DNA from: Gonium pectorale
Lineage: Eukaryota; Chlorophyta; Chlorophyceae; Chlamydomonadales; Volvocaceae
NCBI GenBank assembly: GCA_001584585.1
Contig: LSYV01000004.1
Coordinates: forward strand, 1,541,858-1,585,214
Length of the DNA stretch: 43,357 bases
Direction: 5' to 3'
The notes beneath the pieces are model-generated. The model was not told the DNA's origin, did not search any database, and saw nothing but the letters and a program-made list of their open reading frames with translations. Shown here piece after piece: positions 10,503 through 22,679 of this stretch; the stretch's first letter is position 1; each line of letters opens with the position of its first letter. A program made the translations under genes and the position numbers.

Positions 10503-13500
10503 CTACTTGCGGCCCCCTCGCCCTGCGGCGCCCTGCCCCGCCCCAACCGCAAACACCCGCTTCGCCCAGCTCACAAACCCTTGCGGGTACGCCGGTGGCG
10601 GCGCCACAACCTCGCCACCAGGCCCCTGCGCCACGCCCTTAGCGGTCGCTGCTGCTGCCGGGCCTTTGCCTGCCCCGCCGGGGCGGCCACCCAGGGGCGG
10701 CCCCTTTGGCGAGTACCGCCCGGCAGCGACCCCGGCAGCTGCTGCACCTGCGGCTGGCGAAGGGACCTCCCCCATTCGGCCCGAGGTGGCGCCCATCGCT
10801 GCCTTTGGCGTCATTAGGCTTGCTACCGGAGATGCGCTGCCGCTCCTGGCTGAGGTCGGGCGAGCTGTAGACCTGGCGGCTGTTACCGGCGCCACCCGCA
10901 GAGAAACCCCAGCAGCCGCCGGCGCCTGCCCCGCGCGCCTGCTGCTGGCCGCGGTGGGGGCAGTGGGGACGGTGCCGCCGCCGCCAGCCCGATTAGGGCC
11001 CTGCGCTGTAGGCAGTAGCTTCCCCGCCGCGGCGCCGCTGGGCGACGGAACGCCCTTGGGCACCACCGTCGCAGTCGCCGTCGCATCTGCGCCCAGCGGC
11101 GGAACTAGGCGCTGCCTTGAAGGCCGGGTGACGGTGCCCGCGCCTGGCGCGAGCTGGCCATCGGCCACACAGGCGGCTGCCCCGCGGGCTAGGGGCGGCA
11201 GCTGGCCGAGCAGGCGGATGGCATCCAGGGCCTCACCGGGGATCGACTCCGTGCTTTCTCTTCCCCGCGGCAGCTGCGCTGGCTCCTCCGACGGCTCCGG
11301 GCAGGGGATAGAGGCGGCGGCGGCGGCCGCGGCCAGTGAGGAACGGCTGTCGAGCGCCCGGGGCTCAGCCGACGCAGCTGCCCCAAGGCGCCATGGCCGC
11401 GCGGCGGATGGCACTGGGCCCACGCCTGCGGCGACGGTGACAGCTGCACCGGCACTGCTGCCGTGGCCGCCGCCGCTGCTGCTGCCGTAGCCACCGCCGC
11501 TGCTGCCATGGCCGGCACCGCCGCCGCTAGGGTGGCGCGAGCCGGATGCATCGGGCCGGGGCGAGGCGCCGGGGCTGAGTGCAGCCTCCAGGGCGGCCAC
11601 GCGGGCGCGCACCGAGGCCCTGCCCCAGTCTGCAGGCACCGGTGACGAGGTGGGGACTGGAGCCGGGGGGCCAGGGCTGGCGCCGGCGGCAGCAGGGCTC
11701 TGCGGACTGGCACCGGCGTCGCCGTGGCCTGCCGGCAGCAATACCATGCCGCCTGGTGCAGGTGTCAACCGTCGCGGCGGGGAGCCCGCCTGACGACAGG
11801 CGCCCAACATTTCGAACTCGGACTCGATGTCCGTGTCACCCAGTACGACAGTCTGCTCGTCCACGTCGTCCTGTACCGATGCAGCGCCGGAGCGCGGCCG
11901 CGCTGGTGGCGGCGGCGACGCGGGCGACTGGCTGGCCGGCGAGGAGTGGGGCACGGTGAGGCGGGGGTTAAAGCCCCGGCCCACCCTGCGGCTGGCGCCG
12001 GGCGCGTCGACGCCCGCTGGGAGGTACGCGTTCGCGCCCAGGAGCGGCCCTCCCGTCCGGGTGGGCGTCGCCGGCTCCGCCAGCCCCGTCGCAGTCGGTC
12101 CTCCTCCGCCGCCACTGCCGCCGCCGTCGTCGCTGCCGTCACGGCCCACCACCGCAAGCCCGCCCAGGCCCACGTCGCTCCTGCGCGCCAGGCGGTGGCG
12201 CGGGTCCCGCCCAGTGAGAAGCGCGTCCTCGCCGCCGCCGCCGCCGACAGAGCGCTGCGACACCTCGTCCCCTCGCGGCGAGCACTCGTCGATCGCCGAG
12301 GGGGTACAGCTGCCGCGGAGCACTCCGCTCTCCACACTCAGCCGATCCGCCAGGCCTACGAAGCCCAGTGGCAGAGGCGGCACTGGCGCGCCCGTCGCCC
12401 CGGCCCCCGCTCCCGATCCCGTTGCACGCCGCGCTGCGGCTGCGGCTGCAGTGAGCAGCCGCCCGCGGGCGCCCGGCGGTTCGTCGGGCAGGGGCCCGAT
12501 CAGGGGCGATGCCCGGTCCCGGTCTTTCGCGCTGGGAGACACCGAGGCAGGCTTGGTGGGGCTCACGGACGCCTGCGGCATTCTCAAGGCTGCGCCGACG
12601 CGGCCGCTGGGCGAAGGGTCCGTCCTAGCGGGAGATGGCGGCTCCGCCTGGGAGAAGGCACCACCCGCAGCAGCTGCAGTTGAAGCGCAACCGTCGGCGG
12701 CGCGGTACTGCTGCGCTGGGCCGGGCGTGGCGGTACGTCCTGCATCGGCCTCACCCGAGGGAGGCTGCGAGGGCGCAGTCCGCGACGCGAGGACGCCTTG
12801 CGGGATGACAAAGAGCGAGAAGGCTGGCAGCTCGTCGTCCTCGGACGTCGCCGACGCGGCTGCCAGCAGGGGCTCGTCCGCAACAGCGGCCTGCTCGGCC
12901 TGTGGCTCCGCCGTCCGGCAAGATGTCTCCACCACCGCTGCCGTCGCGGGGCCGGCGGCGGCAACGGCCGACGCACCGTTGCCCGTGCCCACAGCCGTGG
13001 CGTAGGCGGCCGCTGCAGGACCGCTGCCGAGGCTGCCGGCGCGTCCAATCGGGGCGGCCCCACCCGCCGTCGACCCGAGCATGAGGTTTAGGTCGGCCAG
13101 GCAGTGCGGACCCAGCAGATTGCCCAGGCCGCTCTCCACACTCTGCAGGCTGCACAGGCACTCGTCGTCCGCGCCGAGCGGCAGCACGGGGGCCTCGCCG
13201 ATGGAGCCGGATGCTGCCGGTGCCGCATCCGCCACGCCCGTCGATGCGGCGGCGCGGGCGCCACCGTGCGACCTGGCCCGGGGCGGGCTGGGGTTGTCGC
13301 CGATCGCGCAGGCTGAAGGCAGCCGGCTCATGTCCAGCACGAGGCTGGGGACCACCGGCGACTCGGGCGAGTGGAAAGAGCGGCGCGGCTGAGTTCGGAC
13401 CGGCGACGGCTGCGCGCCCGAGCCGCGGCTGACACCGGGCCGCAGCCGTCCCGGCGGCAGGGCTCCGCCGCTAGGGGGCCCGCGGGGGCTGGCCGCCGCG

Positions 13501-16500
13501 GCCGCCGCAGCAGCAGCCGTCAGGCTGAGGAGGCCGTCCTCGGGTGCCGGTGAGCGGTGGCGCGGGAAGGGGGGCTTGCCCTGGGCGGAGGCGGAGGCAG
13601 AGGCCGAGGAGCCCAGAGGGGACGCCAGCGGCAGCGCGCCACCGCTGGCGGTCGCGCTCGCAGCCGCGCTGACGGGGGCTGAACCGCCGGGGGGCGCTGT
13701 GGACTTCGGGCGGCCCAGGTTGGAGAGCCGGCGCTGGGGCGAGGGTGATCCGCGGGTCGGCGGCTCCACCGTGCCACCGCCGCTGCTTTCCCGCCAAGGA
13801 TAGCCCCGACCAGGCGCGGCCGCCTCTAGGTTGTAGCGGCCAGGCGAGGGCGTCAGGTGCCGGTTGTCTGCGGCACCGGGCGGCACTGGGGAATTTAGGC
13901 TGGTGAGCAGGCCCCTCCCGGAGCCGGAGCCAGAGGCGGGCAGGTGTAGCAGCTGCGGGCGGCAGCGGCCCGAGCTGGCGCCGGCCAGCGCCTGCTGCCG
14001 TTGCTCCGGCGAGGCGATTGGCAGGTGTTTCTCAGTGTGGGCGTGCAGACGGGGCTGCGGCTTGGGGTGCGAGCCGGCCGCTGCCTGGCCGTGGGCGGCG
14101 GGAGCAACCTCGGCCGCAGCGTCCGTCGCAGCGGACCTCTGGTGGATGGGCGTGCGGTGCCTGAAGCTGGCCTGAAACGCCTGTTGTGGGGGAGGGTTGG
14201 GGGTACAGGTTGGACGAGGGCGCACTGGCGTCCGGCCGCGTTCTCCCGTCCGCCGTCCGCCGGACAGACAGAGCCTGGCTCCGCTTCGACGGTTCCCAAA
14301 CGGGTGGAGGCACACGGTTCGTCACGCCGCAAGAGTCCTGCGGCTTCGCGGGCGCGCAGGCGTTCACACCATTCCCAGGGACTACGCGGAGGCGCGAGGC
14401 GCTGTTCTACTTCTCGTTCAACTGCCTGACTCTGTAACAGGCAGGTTCATGCTATGGACAAATGCCCGTGACTCGACCCGACGGCCCCACCTGGAAGTCG
14501 TGCAGCAGGCCATTGTACTGCGCCGACAGCGCGACGTGGGTCAGCGGCGACGCGTGGCACTCGCCGGGGGTGCGGGCGCTGGCAGTGCGCGACAGAGCCG
14601 GGGCCAGGCCGCGAGCCTCCGCCTCCAGGGCCTCCAGGGGCCGGGGGCTGCAGGCAGCGGACGCCGGGCGGCGGGCAGGCCCGATTACTATACTGCATGG
14701 ACCTGTGCGTGCTCGTGATGAGGGGCTAGCGTCGCACTCATGGGGTCAGCAGGTTGGGAGGCACAAACCGTGTGCTGCATGCTGGTGCCGACGGACTTCA
14801 GGAACACATGGAGGCTGCGCGTAGTTGGCTGGCTGGTTGCTTAAGATGCCAGGGCCGCAGATTGCAGCTTCTTTAACGAAGACACGGCAGGCCAACCAGG
14901 TGTCAGGTTCACACACAGCCGCTGCCGCTCCCAGCAGCCAGCCGACTCACCGCGGCAAAGCGCTCCGCGAGCGCCGAGTCGCCGCCAGCCGCTCGGCCCT
15001 GCGCATGCGCAGCGCCGGCGATGGCCAGCGAACGGCGCTGCCGCCGTGTCGCAGCGCCGCCAGCTCGTCGTCCAGGCCCGCAAGCGCCACGGACGTCGCG
15101 GCACTGACGGCACCACTGCCGCCACCGCCCGGCAGCAAGGAGTGCCTACCCTCGAGCTGCCTAGGGCGAACCACACCAGGAGCGCCCGACGCGGCCTTCA
15201 CGGTGACGGTAGCACCGGCAATGGGCGCCGAGGCAGCGGCAGCAACCTCATCGGCGGCCGTGTTGGTCCCGCTGTAGCGCAGGCTGGCACGCCGGGTGGG
15301 GCCTGAAGCGCCCAGGGACACGACGGGCGACGCCGCGGCGCTGCCGGCGGCAGAGAGGCCGGAGGGGGAATGCACCAGCATGAAGGGCGAACGGGCGCGG
15401 CCGCGGCCGCGGGATGAGGGTGACGCGCCCGAGGCGGAGGCAGAGGCGGTCGTGGGCGTGCCGGCGGAGCTGCTGGCAGCAAGCGCGAGGGAGAGGAAAG
15501 GCGAAGAGTGCGCGGCAGGGCCGCCGCGGCCAGCCGGCGGCACGGGTATACCTGAACGCCTCCGCTGCCATAGGTTTGCGTCGGAGGACGGCTTGCCCCC
15601 GCCGGATGAGGCACTCATGCCGTCGGGGCGCGCGGCGTCCGTTCTGCGGGCTGCTGCCGCCCCTGCCGCTGTCGCCGCTGGGGAGGCCGTGGAGGCTGTG
15701 GATGGGGACGCCACCAGCGCGAATGGGCTGATGGGGTCGGCCCGAGCTCCGGGGTTGGAAGGGCGCCTTGGGGCGGCTGCATCCTGCGGCGATGGGCCAG
15801 AGGCTCGGCTGGCAGGCGCTGAGACTGCGCTTGCGAGACCGCTAGCGCTGCCTCCCTGCGGTGAGACGTGGGACTGAGAGGTGGTGGCATTGACGGCGCT
15901 GGTCGGCGTCGGAGCCGCATGGACGCCAGGCGCGGCGGAGGAGGGCGCTAAGCCGCGCGCGGATCCGGGCGACCGCGCTACACCCGCCGTGGGCCCTCCG
16001 CCAGGGGATACGACCAATGGCAGGACGGGAAACGACTTGTCGGATTTCCGGGTTGCGAGCGGGGCCGGGGGAGCCCACTTGCCCGCCAGGATGGAGAAGC
16101 CCTGCGGCGGGCGCGGAGGGACCCACGGGGGAGGAAGGTGGGTGCGCGGAAGCGGGCCCGGGGTATGTCCTAAGTGGCGCACCAGTCCCCTCGAGCCCAA
16201 GCCCCCAGCACTGAACTCCCTGCACCAGTCTGAAGTGCCCAAAGTCGAGAGCCTGCACGCCGCTCCCCGGCGCACCTGCGACATGCGCACATCCGGCCCG
16301 GGCGCAGAGCGCGCCGTGATGGAGGCCGGCCTCTGCCGCGGGCTGACCATCACCGTCGCCGCCAGCGTGCACGAGCCGGACCGAGAGGCCACGCCGGAAC
16401 CCACGGACCCCGACACCGACGCCACGCCCGACGGCGCCCTCGGAAGCCGATCGCCGCCCTCACCGCCCGGGCTCCCGTCGCCCGGGATCGCCCCCGGGGA

Positions 16501-19500
16501 CGCGGCCGACGAGGAGCAGCTCCGAGTGCGCTCCGTGTGGGGGCGTGGGGAGGGGCTCGGGCCAGGCCCCGTCTGCGCCGTCTGCACCGTTTCAAGGCTG
16601 GCGCCGGCGTCGGCGTCAGGCCACGCCGCCGGGGGCCCATCGGGCGGCGACGGGATTGACAGCTTCGGCAGCCGTACCCGGATGGACGGGTGGGATGAGG
16701 GCTCAGACACGCTCGAAGCCGTCGGGTCGCCGGCGGCCGCTGGGTCATCGGATTGGCGGCCGACGCGCAGGGGCGTCGGCGCGGGCCGCAGCCGGCCGGA
16801 GCCAGGGCGGGGGCCGCTGCCTGGGGTGCCGGCGCTGGCACGCGGCAGTCCCGCGCTGGGCGGGGTCGCCGAGAGAGCGTGCGGCAGTGCGCCGCGGGTA
16901 GACAGCGAGGCTGAGGCGCGCGTCAGCGGCAGTGACGCACGGCGGGGGCCTGGCGAGGGCGTGCCCAGCCGCCCCTGCTGCGACCTGCCGTACGACCTGC
17001 CGCACGACGATGCCGCCGCCAGCGATTGCGGCATCGGGCCGGCGGAGAAGGAGTGGTGGGGGCTGATGGAGGCGCGCACGCGCACGCCCGCGCCGAGCGG
17101 CGTCTCCCAGGCGACCGACTGGCGGCGCGAGTCGGAGCAGCTGGCGCGGCGGCAGCGCGGCCCCGCGACGCCGTCGCGTGCCACCTGGCCACCTGCGGGC
17201 GACGCAGTGAACGCAGGGGGGCGCGCGCGGAGGGCGGAAGAGGGGATCGCCCTTCGTCTTCAGGCTTCTTTGTCTCGAATGTGCGCAGGATGACACGACC
17301 CTGCCCGTGCAAGGCCTCACCCGGTGCCCCTTTGAGGGCCCCTACCGCCCGCATCGCGCACCACCGCACCTTGCTGCAGCAGCTTGACAAGCTGCAGCGC
17401 CGCCTCGTCAGATGCGCCACCCACGCAGGCGACCAGCAGGACCTTGGTGGGAAGTAAGGGGATGGCGGCCCGGAGGTATGCATGGAGGGTTGGCATGCGC
17501 GGGCACTGTGGCAGCACACGCACACTGGCGGTGGCTAAGAGGGTTGAGTTTGTTGCGGAACGGCGAGCAGGAGTTCATCGGGCCTCCCCTGACACCTACG
17601 CCTTGAAAGCAGCTCCGACACGCTCGATTCGCCGCCATCGGCACCCCCACCTGCCCCAGCGCGCCCTCGAGCAGCCGCGTCAGCTTGCTTTCCCGCAGCA
17701 TCAAAGGCTGCCGCCGCTGCAGCGCCCCCAGCACACGGCCCAGCGCCAGCAGGCTGCGCTTCACTGCAGACCCCTCCTGCAGGCGGGCAGGCAGGCGGGC
17801 GGGAAGGCGGGCACGAGATGGAGGCGTTGCGTGGGGCGCGGGACGGGACAACAAGCTGCAGCCCGTATCGAAGTCCGCGACACCCCACAGACAGGCAGAA
17901 ACACCGTCATCCCTGACAACGAGAGTTGCTGCCCCATGAAACTCGTTGCACTCTGTCCAGGGACGGGGGCAGCCCACTCCGCCCAGGCCCCGCCCTGGAT
18001 GCCACCCCGCCCCCGCCGCTCGGGACGTACCTTGGGCGGCAGCAGCGGGCAGGAGCTGCACGTGTCCAGCAGCGTCATGGTGCAGATGGGTCCTGACGCC
18101 GACCCGTGGATCGGCCTCGCGTAAGCGTCACCCCGTACCGGCACCGGCGCGCTCAGCGGCCACCTGACTGCCGCTGTGGCGACGCGGGCGGGAGGCGTGA
18201 TCAGTCCATCCACGCCGTTTGGAGACACGCCGACTCCGGCGCCGACGCCATGCCGCGCCGACGGCGTGCGGGCAGCTGCCGGGGGCGCCGCCACGGGGTT
18301 GCGCCAGCGCAGCTGAAACACAGCGTGAGTGCGGCTGCTGCTGTGACGTGTGGGAGTCACGAAGGCCTGCCTGCAGGAGACCGCGCGCTACACGAGGAGC
18401 GGGAGGGCGCGGAAAGGCGGCAGTACCGACCAGCGTTCAGTCGGACGCCCGCACGCATGGACCCGCCCAAGCAAGTGCGGAGGGCCATGCAACAGCAACT
18501 TGTGGGAACAACAGGCAGCAAGTGCATCTTCAGGGTAATCGGTTGCGCCTGGGCCCTGCTTCCTTTGCGCCCTGCTGCCTTTGCACATTGTTCCCTCCTG
18601 CGCCCACCTTCAGTGTAAGGAGCGCCTCAGGCAGGCTGCGAGCCACGGCCAACGTCAGCGGCTTGCGGCGGCCCGACGACGAGGCGGGGGCCGCCGCTGG
18701 CATGGGGCTGCGGCCCGCGCCCCGCGGCGTAAGCGGGCTGACTGCGGCGCTGCTGGCGCCGCCGCCACCGCCGACCCCCGCGCAGGGAGACGGCGCGGCA
18801 GCTGGCAGTGGGGACTCGGGTGTCAGCCTGCCCGACCCTGACGGCTCCCCCCGGGGGTTGAGGAGGTCGGCCACGTCCTCCCCCTGCACCTCTACACACG
18901 TGATCTCGATCGCGGCGTCGGGCCCCAACCGGTCATACAGGGTCCGGATGCACCTGCGCCGGGGAAGGGAGGACAGCAAGAAGGGAAGGGAGGACGGGAC
19001 AGGAAGTTGCTACATGGTGAGAGAGCGTGAGCTGGACACACCTAGTGCCCTGGCGCGCTGGCGCCAACCGATGATTCCGCGCCAGACCCGCGCTTGCGGA
19101 CGGCAACGATACACCGTTGCACCCGACCGGGAAATGCGGTCCAGCCCCCGGGGGCGGCCTGGTCGGCTGCCGGCGCGATGAGGGTCTCTGTCGCACCTGG
19201 GAAGTATGCCGGCGCTGTCCTCCCCGCAACTGGCGGGCGCCAGCTGCTGCGGGTCCAGCGTCCCCAGGGTGTAGCTCTTGCCGCTGCCCCAGCCGCCGTA
19301 CGTGATGATGGTCCCGCAGCATCTGGGGTTGGTAACGTCGTAGGATATGGATGTCATGCAAGCGCGAAGACATGTGTTGGAGGCCCCCGGCACACATGAT
19401 AATCCCCAATCGAGCGCCGGTATGCGTCGGGGTGAGAGCAGGCGCTGACGTTTCTTCAACACGCCGGCCCGTGTCCCACCCTCCAGCCATGCAACGCACC

Positions 19501-19587
19501 CCTGCAGGCAGCCTTCCACGAAGGGCTGGACCACAGAGCGGAAGAAGTCGCTCTGGCTCGGCTGCTCCTCCTGCAGAAACTCCAACC
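10503..19587 (-). CDS. Divergent kinesin-like protein with very long disordered tail (N-terminus unresolved)
   Basis: Exons in order: 19587-19500, 19322-19197, 18953-18608, 18366-18031, 17776-17651, 17442-17370, 17192-14951, 14647-14491, 14431 to an unresolved donor, and about 14180-10503. All junctions up to 14431 are phase-consistent. Motor signatures appear in the right order: the segment ending VEGCLQGCCGTIITY; P-loop GGWGSGKS; AGILPRCIRTLYDRL; EITCVEVQGEDVADLL; a switch-I-like HSSSRTHAVF; SLLALGRVLGAL; and RESKLTRLLEGALG. Switch II (normally DLAGSE) is replaced by LLDTCSSC. Low-complexity insertions of about 65 residues sit in two surface loops. After the motor comes about 750 Ser/Pro/Ala-rich residues, then a short segment (QYNGLLHDFQ, QAVEREVEQR) that may be helical, then about 1,226 further low-complexity residues ending at TAG 10505-10503. 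The first kinesin strand (the VRVRP region) was not found upstream. A microtubule role is inferred from family only. Confidence 0.75.
16102..16182 (-). other. Possible 81-nt in-frame intron (exitron-like) in the kinesin tail
   Basis: Within the large 17192-14951 exon the minus strand has a GTGCGC donor at 16182, a pyrimidine-rich stretch and a CGCCGCAG acceptor ending at 16102. The segment is 81 nt, a multiple of three and free of stops. The reading frame therefore survives whether it is spliced or retained. Its encoded sequence is unusually Pro-rich. Confidence 0.4.
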
Positions 19588-20039
19588 CTGGGTGGGACGT
19601 GGCAGGAAACGTGTATGCCAGAGACAGTGCCTCAGCGTACATGTTGGGTCATAAGGGTTATGGTGCTCGGGTTTCGCGGAAAGGGGGGCTTGGAATCAAG
19701 GGCAGGCGAGCTGTGCCAATACGGGGGTACGTCCGCCGTGCCGTGCCCAGCACAAAGCAAGCGCTGAACCTGACGCGAGCAGTATCCGATCGTTTTCCCG
19801 GCCTCTTAGATAGCCCAACCAGGAGAAGGTGAGCAGGCTCCCACCTGTCGCGCGCTCATTCTTCCTGTTAGGCACGCCAGCGGCAAAGTGGTGGAAGTAA
19901 GGTTTGTTGACTCCACATTATGCTTCACGAGCGCAGAGTCTGCAGCTGCCAGCGCCGCGCGCACCTGACAGCGACGATGACCCGCTCTCTGCAGGCCTTC
20001 AAAGAGGACCCGGCCTGCATACTGCTGAATCCTCGGCAT
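19588..20039 (-). other. Candidate 5' region of the kinesin-like gene
   Basis: A minus-strand ATG at 20039 opens 25 codons (MPRIQQYAGRVLFEGLQRAG and on) to a GTGCGC donor near 19964. It could be a first exon, joining in phase 0 to a CTGCAG acceptor just before the EEQPSQSDFF codons. That join would give a motor lacking its first strands. I see no VRVRP-like stretch on either side. The true 5' exons may lie elsewhere or have diverged. Confidence 0.3.
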
Positions 20040-20606
20040 TAGCTCATTGCAGGTCGTCAAGCCGTGAAGCTCGCCCGCAGGTCTGTCGTCGCTACAGGCG
20101 TGCTAACTTTGTTTAGTGGCTCAGTCTGTTTACATGAGCACGCCTAGGTACAAGCGGTCTGCTATGGTCTTTTGTAATTGGGCGTTGTGAGCGAAGGGGA
20201 CGTCTCATCAGACAGAAACCTGGGCCCGTACAGTCACCACTCGGCTCCAATAGGTACCATATAAGCACCTAGGCCATGCTTGTTATGGAGCGGTGCATCA
20301 TGGTGCATAAGGGAGCGTTCCGGGACATGGAGCCGAACGGTCAACGCTGTATGTTTGACTCATGTTGCAAGATGGAGGCCTCGCCAGAAGTGCATTGAGT
20401 TAACCATCCTGTGTTTGACTTTTTACTTCCGGCCGCTGGGCTGCCGTTCACATAAGCTGGCCGCCTTATCAATTCAACGTCCACCGTGCCTCCCGCTAGT
20501 CGATCTCCCATTTGGCCATGGGGGCCAAGGCGAGGCAGGAAGCCGTTATGGTGTGTTCGTCAAAACATCACAACCGCCATCGGCCTGCCTGACCGTGACC
20601 CGCGGG

Positions 20607-21025
20607 ACGGCAGCAGCTTTGATGTGCTACCGCTGAGGCCCACGCTGCTCAGGATGAAGCCTGGCAGAGCGTAACGGATCCCCCGTTGCCCTCTATTCAT
20701 GGGCACACGCCATTCTGAACATTTAAGAGGTGAGGAGTTACGCGCGACGGTGCAGTGTCGTGCTCGTTTACTGCACAACGTGCGTTTCACGTGCATGCCC
20801 GTGACTATGGGATGTCGCGCGCTAGCGAACGGCTAAGGTCTAGCGTGCGGCGCTAAGGTGCACACGGCTATCGCGGAGCGCGGAAATGCAGAGAAAGCGA
20901 CTGCGCTGGCTGGTCACGGTGTCATGGAAGCGAGGAAAATGGCATCAACCTTACATGTAACCATACGCCTAGACGGTCACCCTAAGCGCACGGGGTCGTC
21001 AGTGCCACTCAAGGGACAGGTGCCC
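20607..21025. repeat. Left copy of a 419-bp duplication flanking the gap
   Basis: This block begins acggcagcagctttgatgtg and ends gggacaggtgccc, directly abutting the N run. It is repeated after the gap with a single-base difference (ggggtcgtcag here, ggggtctcag in the other copy). It is non-coding as far as can be seen. Confidence 0.95.
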
Positions 21026-21045
21026 NNNNNNNNNNNNNNNNNNNN
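21026..21045. other. Assembly gap, 20 N
   Basis: Twenty consecutive undetermined bases. The identical sequence on both sides suggests a placeholder gap between two overlapping contig ends that were not merged, rather than a measured distance. Confidence 0.99.
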
Positions 21046-21463
21046 ACGGCAGCAGCTTTGATGTGCTACCGCTGAGGCCCACGCTGCTCAGGATGAAGCC
21101 TGGCAGAGCGTAACGGATCCCCCGTTGCCCTCTATTCATGGGCACACGCCATTCTGAACATTTAAGAGGTGAGGAGTTACGCGCGACGGTGCAGTGTCGT
21201 GCTCGTTTACTGCACAACGTGCGTTTCACGTGCATGCCCGTGACTATGGGATGTCGCGCGCTAGCGAACGGCTAAGGTCTAGCGTGCGGCGCTAAGGTGC
21301 ACACGGCTATCGCGGAGCGCGGAAATGCAGAGAAAGCGACTGCGCTGGCTGGTCACGGTGTCATGGAAGCGAGGAAAATGGCATCAACCTTACATGTAAC
21401 CATACGCCTAGACGGTCACCCTAAGCGCACGGGGTCTCAGTGCCACTCAAGGGACAGGTGCCC
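21046..21463. repeat. Right copy of the duplication flanking the gap
   Basis: This 418-bp block matches 20607-21025 base for base apart from one missing base near 21436. Unique sequence (aagagtgagacgag) continues after it. Such near-identity fits uncollapsed contig overlap better than an old tandem duplication. Confidence 0.95.
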
Positions 21464-22679
21464 AAGAGTGAGACGAGACAGCGACACCAGGCGCTGGCTC
21501 GCCTGAAATACACCCGACGGTACGGTGATCTGAATCCAGCAACCGGAACCAGAAACGGACCAAATGCCGATAATGGTACACGCCAATGCAACGCACTGAC
21601 GAATATGGACGCATGGCAACACGATGGTAAACCAAGCGAACGCATCATGCGAAGAAATGTGATGGTAAAATCAACATGTGCACCAATCTGAGCCGTCAGC
21701 AGTGCCCTTGGCTAGTGATGTCTGCTTAAGATTGCATTGTGGTATGGGTCCAAACGGGCCGTGTGACCACAAGGTGGGGCACCCTGCAACACGAGCCCGC
21801 CGGGCGCATGTTCTCACCTGGCCGGGGGCTCGCAATAGGCTGCCCCACAGATCCCCATTCTGTCGCCTTCCCGTCTGCGGCCTCCCTCGATATCATGAGC
21901 ACTCCTGCAGGCCGTTAGGGCCAGCCCCACTCCTACTCGCAATTCCTCTGGCTCAGAGATCCCAGAGGCCCTCCCCCACAGCGCAAGTCCCCATGAGCCG
22001 TGGCGTAACGCGGTGCAGCGCATACGGCAAAGCGCTGGACCGGCCCCTTCCACCGCCAACGCCACTTCGTGCCGCCACCTCTCACGTGACACCCTCAAAA
22101 ACAGCATCCGCCGCCGCCGTTCAAGGCCTGCGCCACACGTTTCGTTGGCAGAGAGCCCATGCTGCACTTGTATGTGCACGTGTGTAAAAGCTACGGCTGC
22201 TTCTAGCATATTTGTGATAAGCAACTCCTAGTAATCGGAGAGGCATGTTGCAGCATCCGCACCCAAAGCAACGGCCGTGCTCCACGCTCGCAAATCCGCG
22301 CAAGGCAAGGCACGACGGCGCATGCATACGTGCAATGCCGGCCCCAAGCTGTCAGTCGGACACAGTGCTTGTAGTACGGACACTCCCGTCTGTCGCACCC
22401 GAGAATCAGTGAACTTGCCCAGAGATAAGCAGATAACTGGCAAGGTGTTTAGTCAACTACAGCTGTCAAGTTAACAACATGACATGGAAGGCATATCAAA
22501 GGGCGCTGCCGGCTAGGCTGCTGGCTTGCTCCTTGTCTGAGCGCGCCGTTCCCATTCCCAGTACACCAAAAGAATGCCCAGAGGATACGGAAAACCCAAA
22601 TTTGGCTGCTAGGCGCAATGCCTACACTATCTTTAGAGATGAACAAACTAGAAGCCTAGTGCCAACCCACTCCATGCCG

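Larger units (their letters stand above)
20040..22679. other. Gene-poor region with assembly gap
   Basis: About 2.6 kb without a supportable gene. Frames here are short and lack recognisable motifs. It contains the 20-N gap and the duplicated flanks listed separately. Base composition is less GC-rich than in the genes, particularly 21480-21700 and 22440-22660. A transposable-element remnant is possible, but no terminal repeat or polymerase/transposase motif was seen. Confidence 0.55.

Noticed and set aside
11724..13005. Plus-strand open frames of 319 and 392 codons
   Set aside because: They are shadows of the 1,226-codon tail exon on the other strand, with the same low-complexity GC-rich cause.
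15881..17293. Plus-strand open frame of 470 codons
   Set aside because: It is antisense to the kinesin tail exon. Open only because the DNA is extremely GC-rich and stop-poor, it has no domain and no splice context.
20280..22660. Retrotransposon or transposase gene around the gap
   Set aside because: Considered because of the gene-poor, duplicated sequence. No reverse transcriptase, integrase or transposase motif and no long terminal repeat was found; contig overlap explains the duplication.
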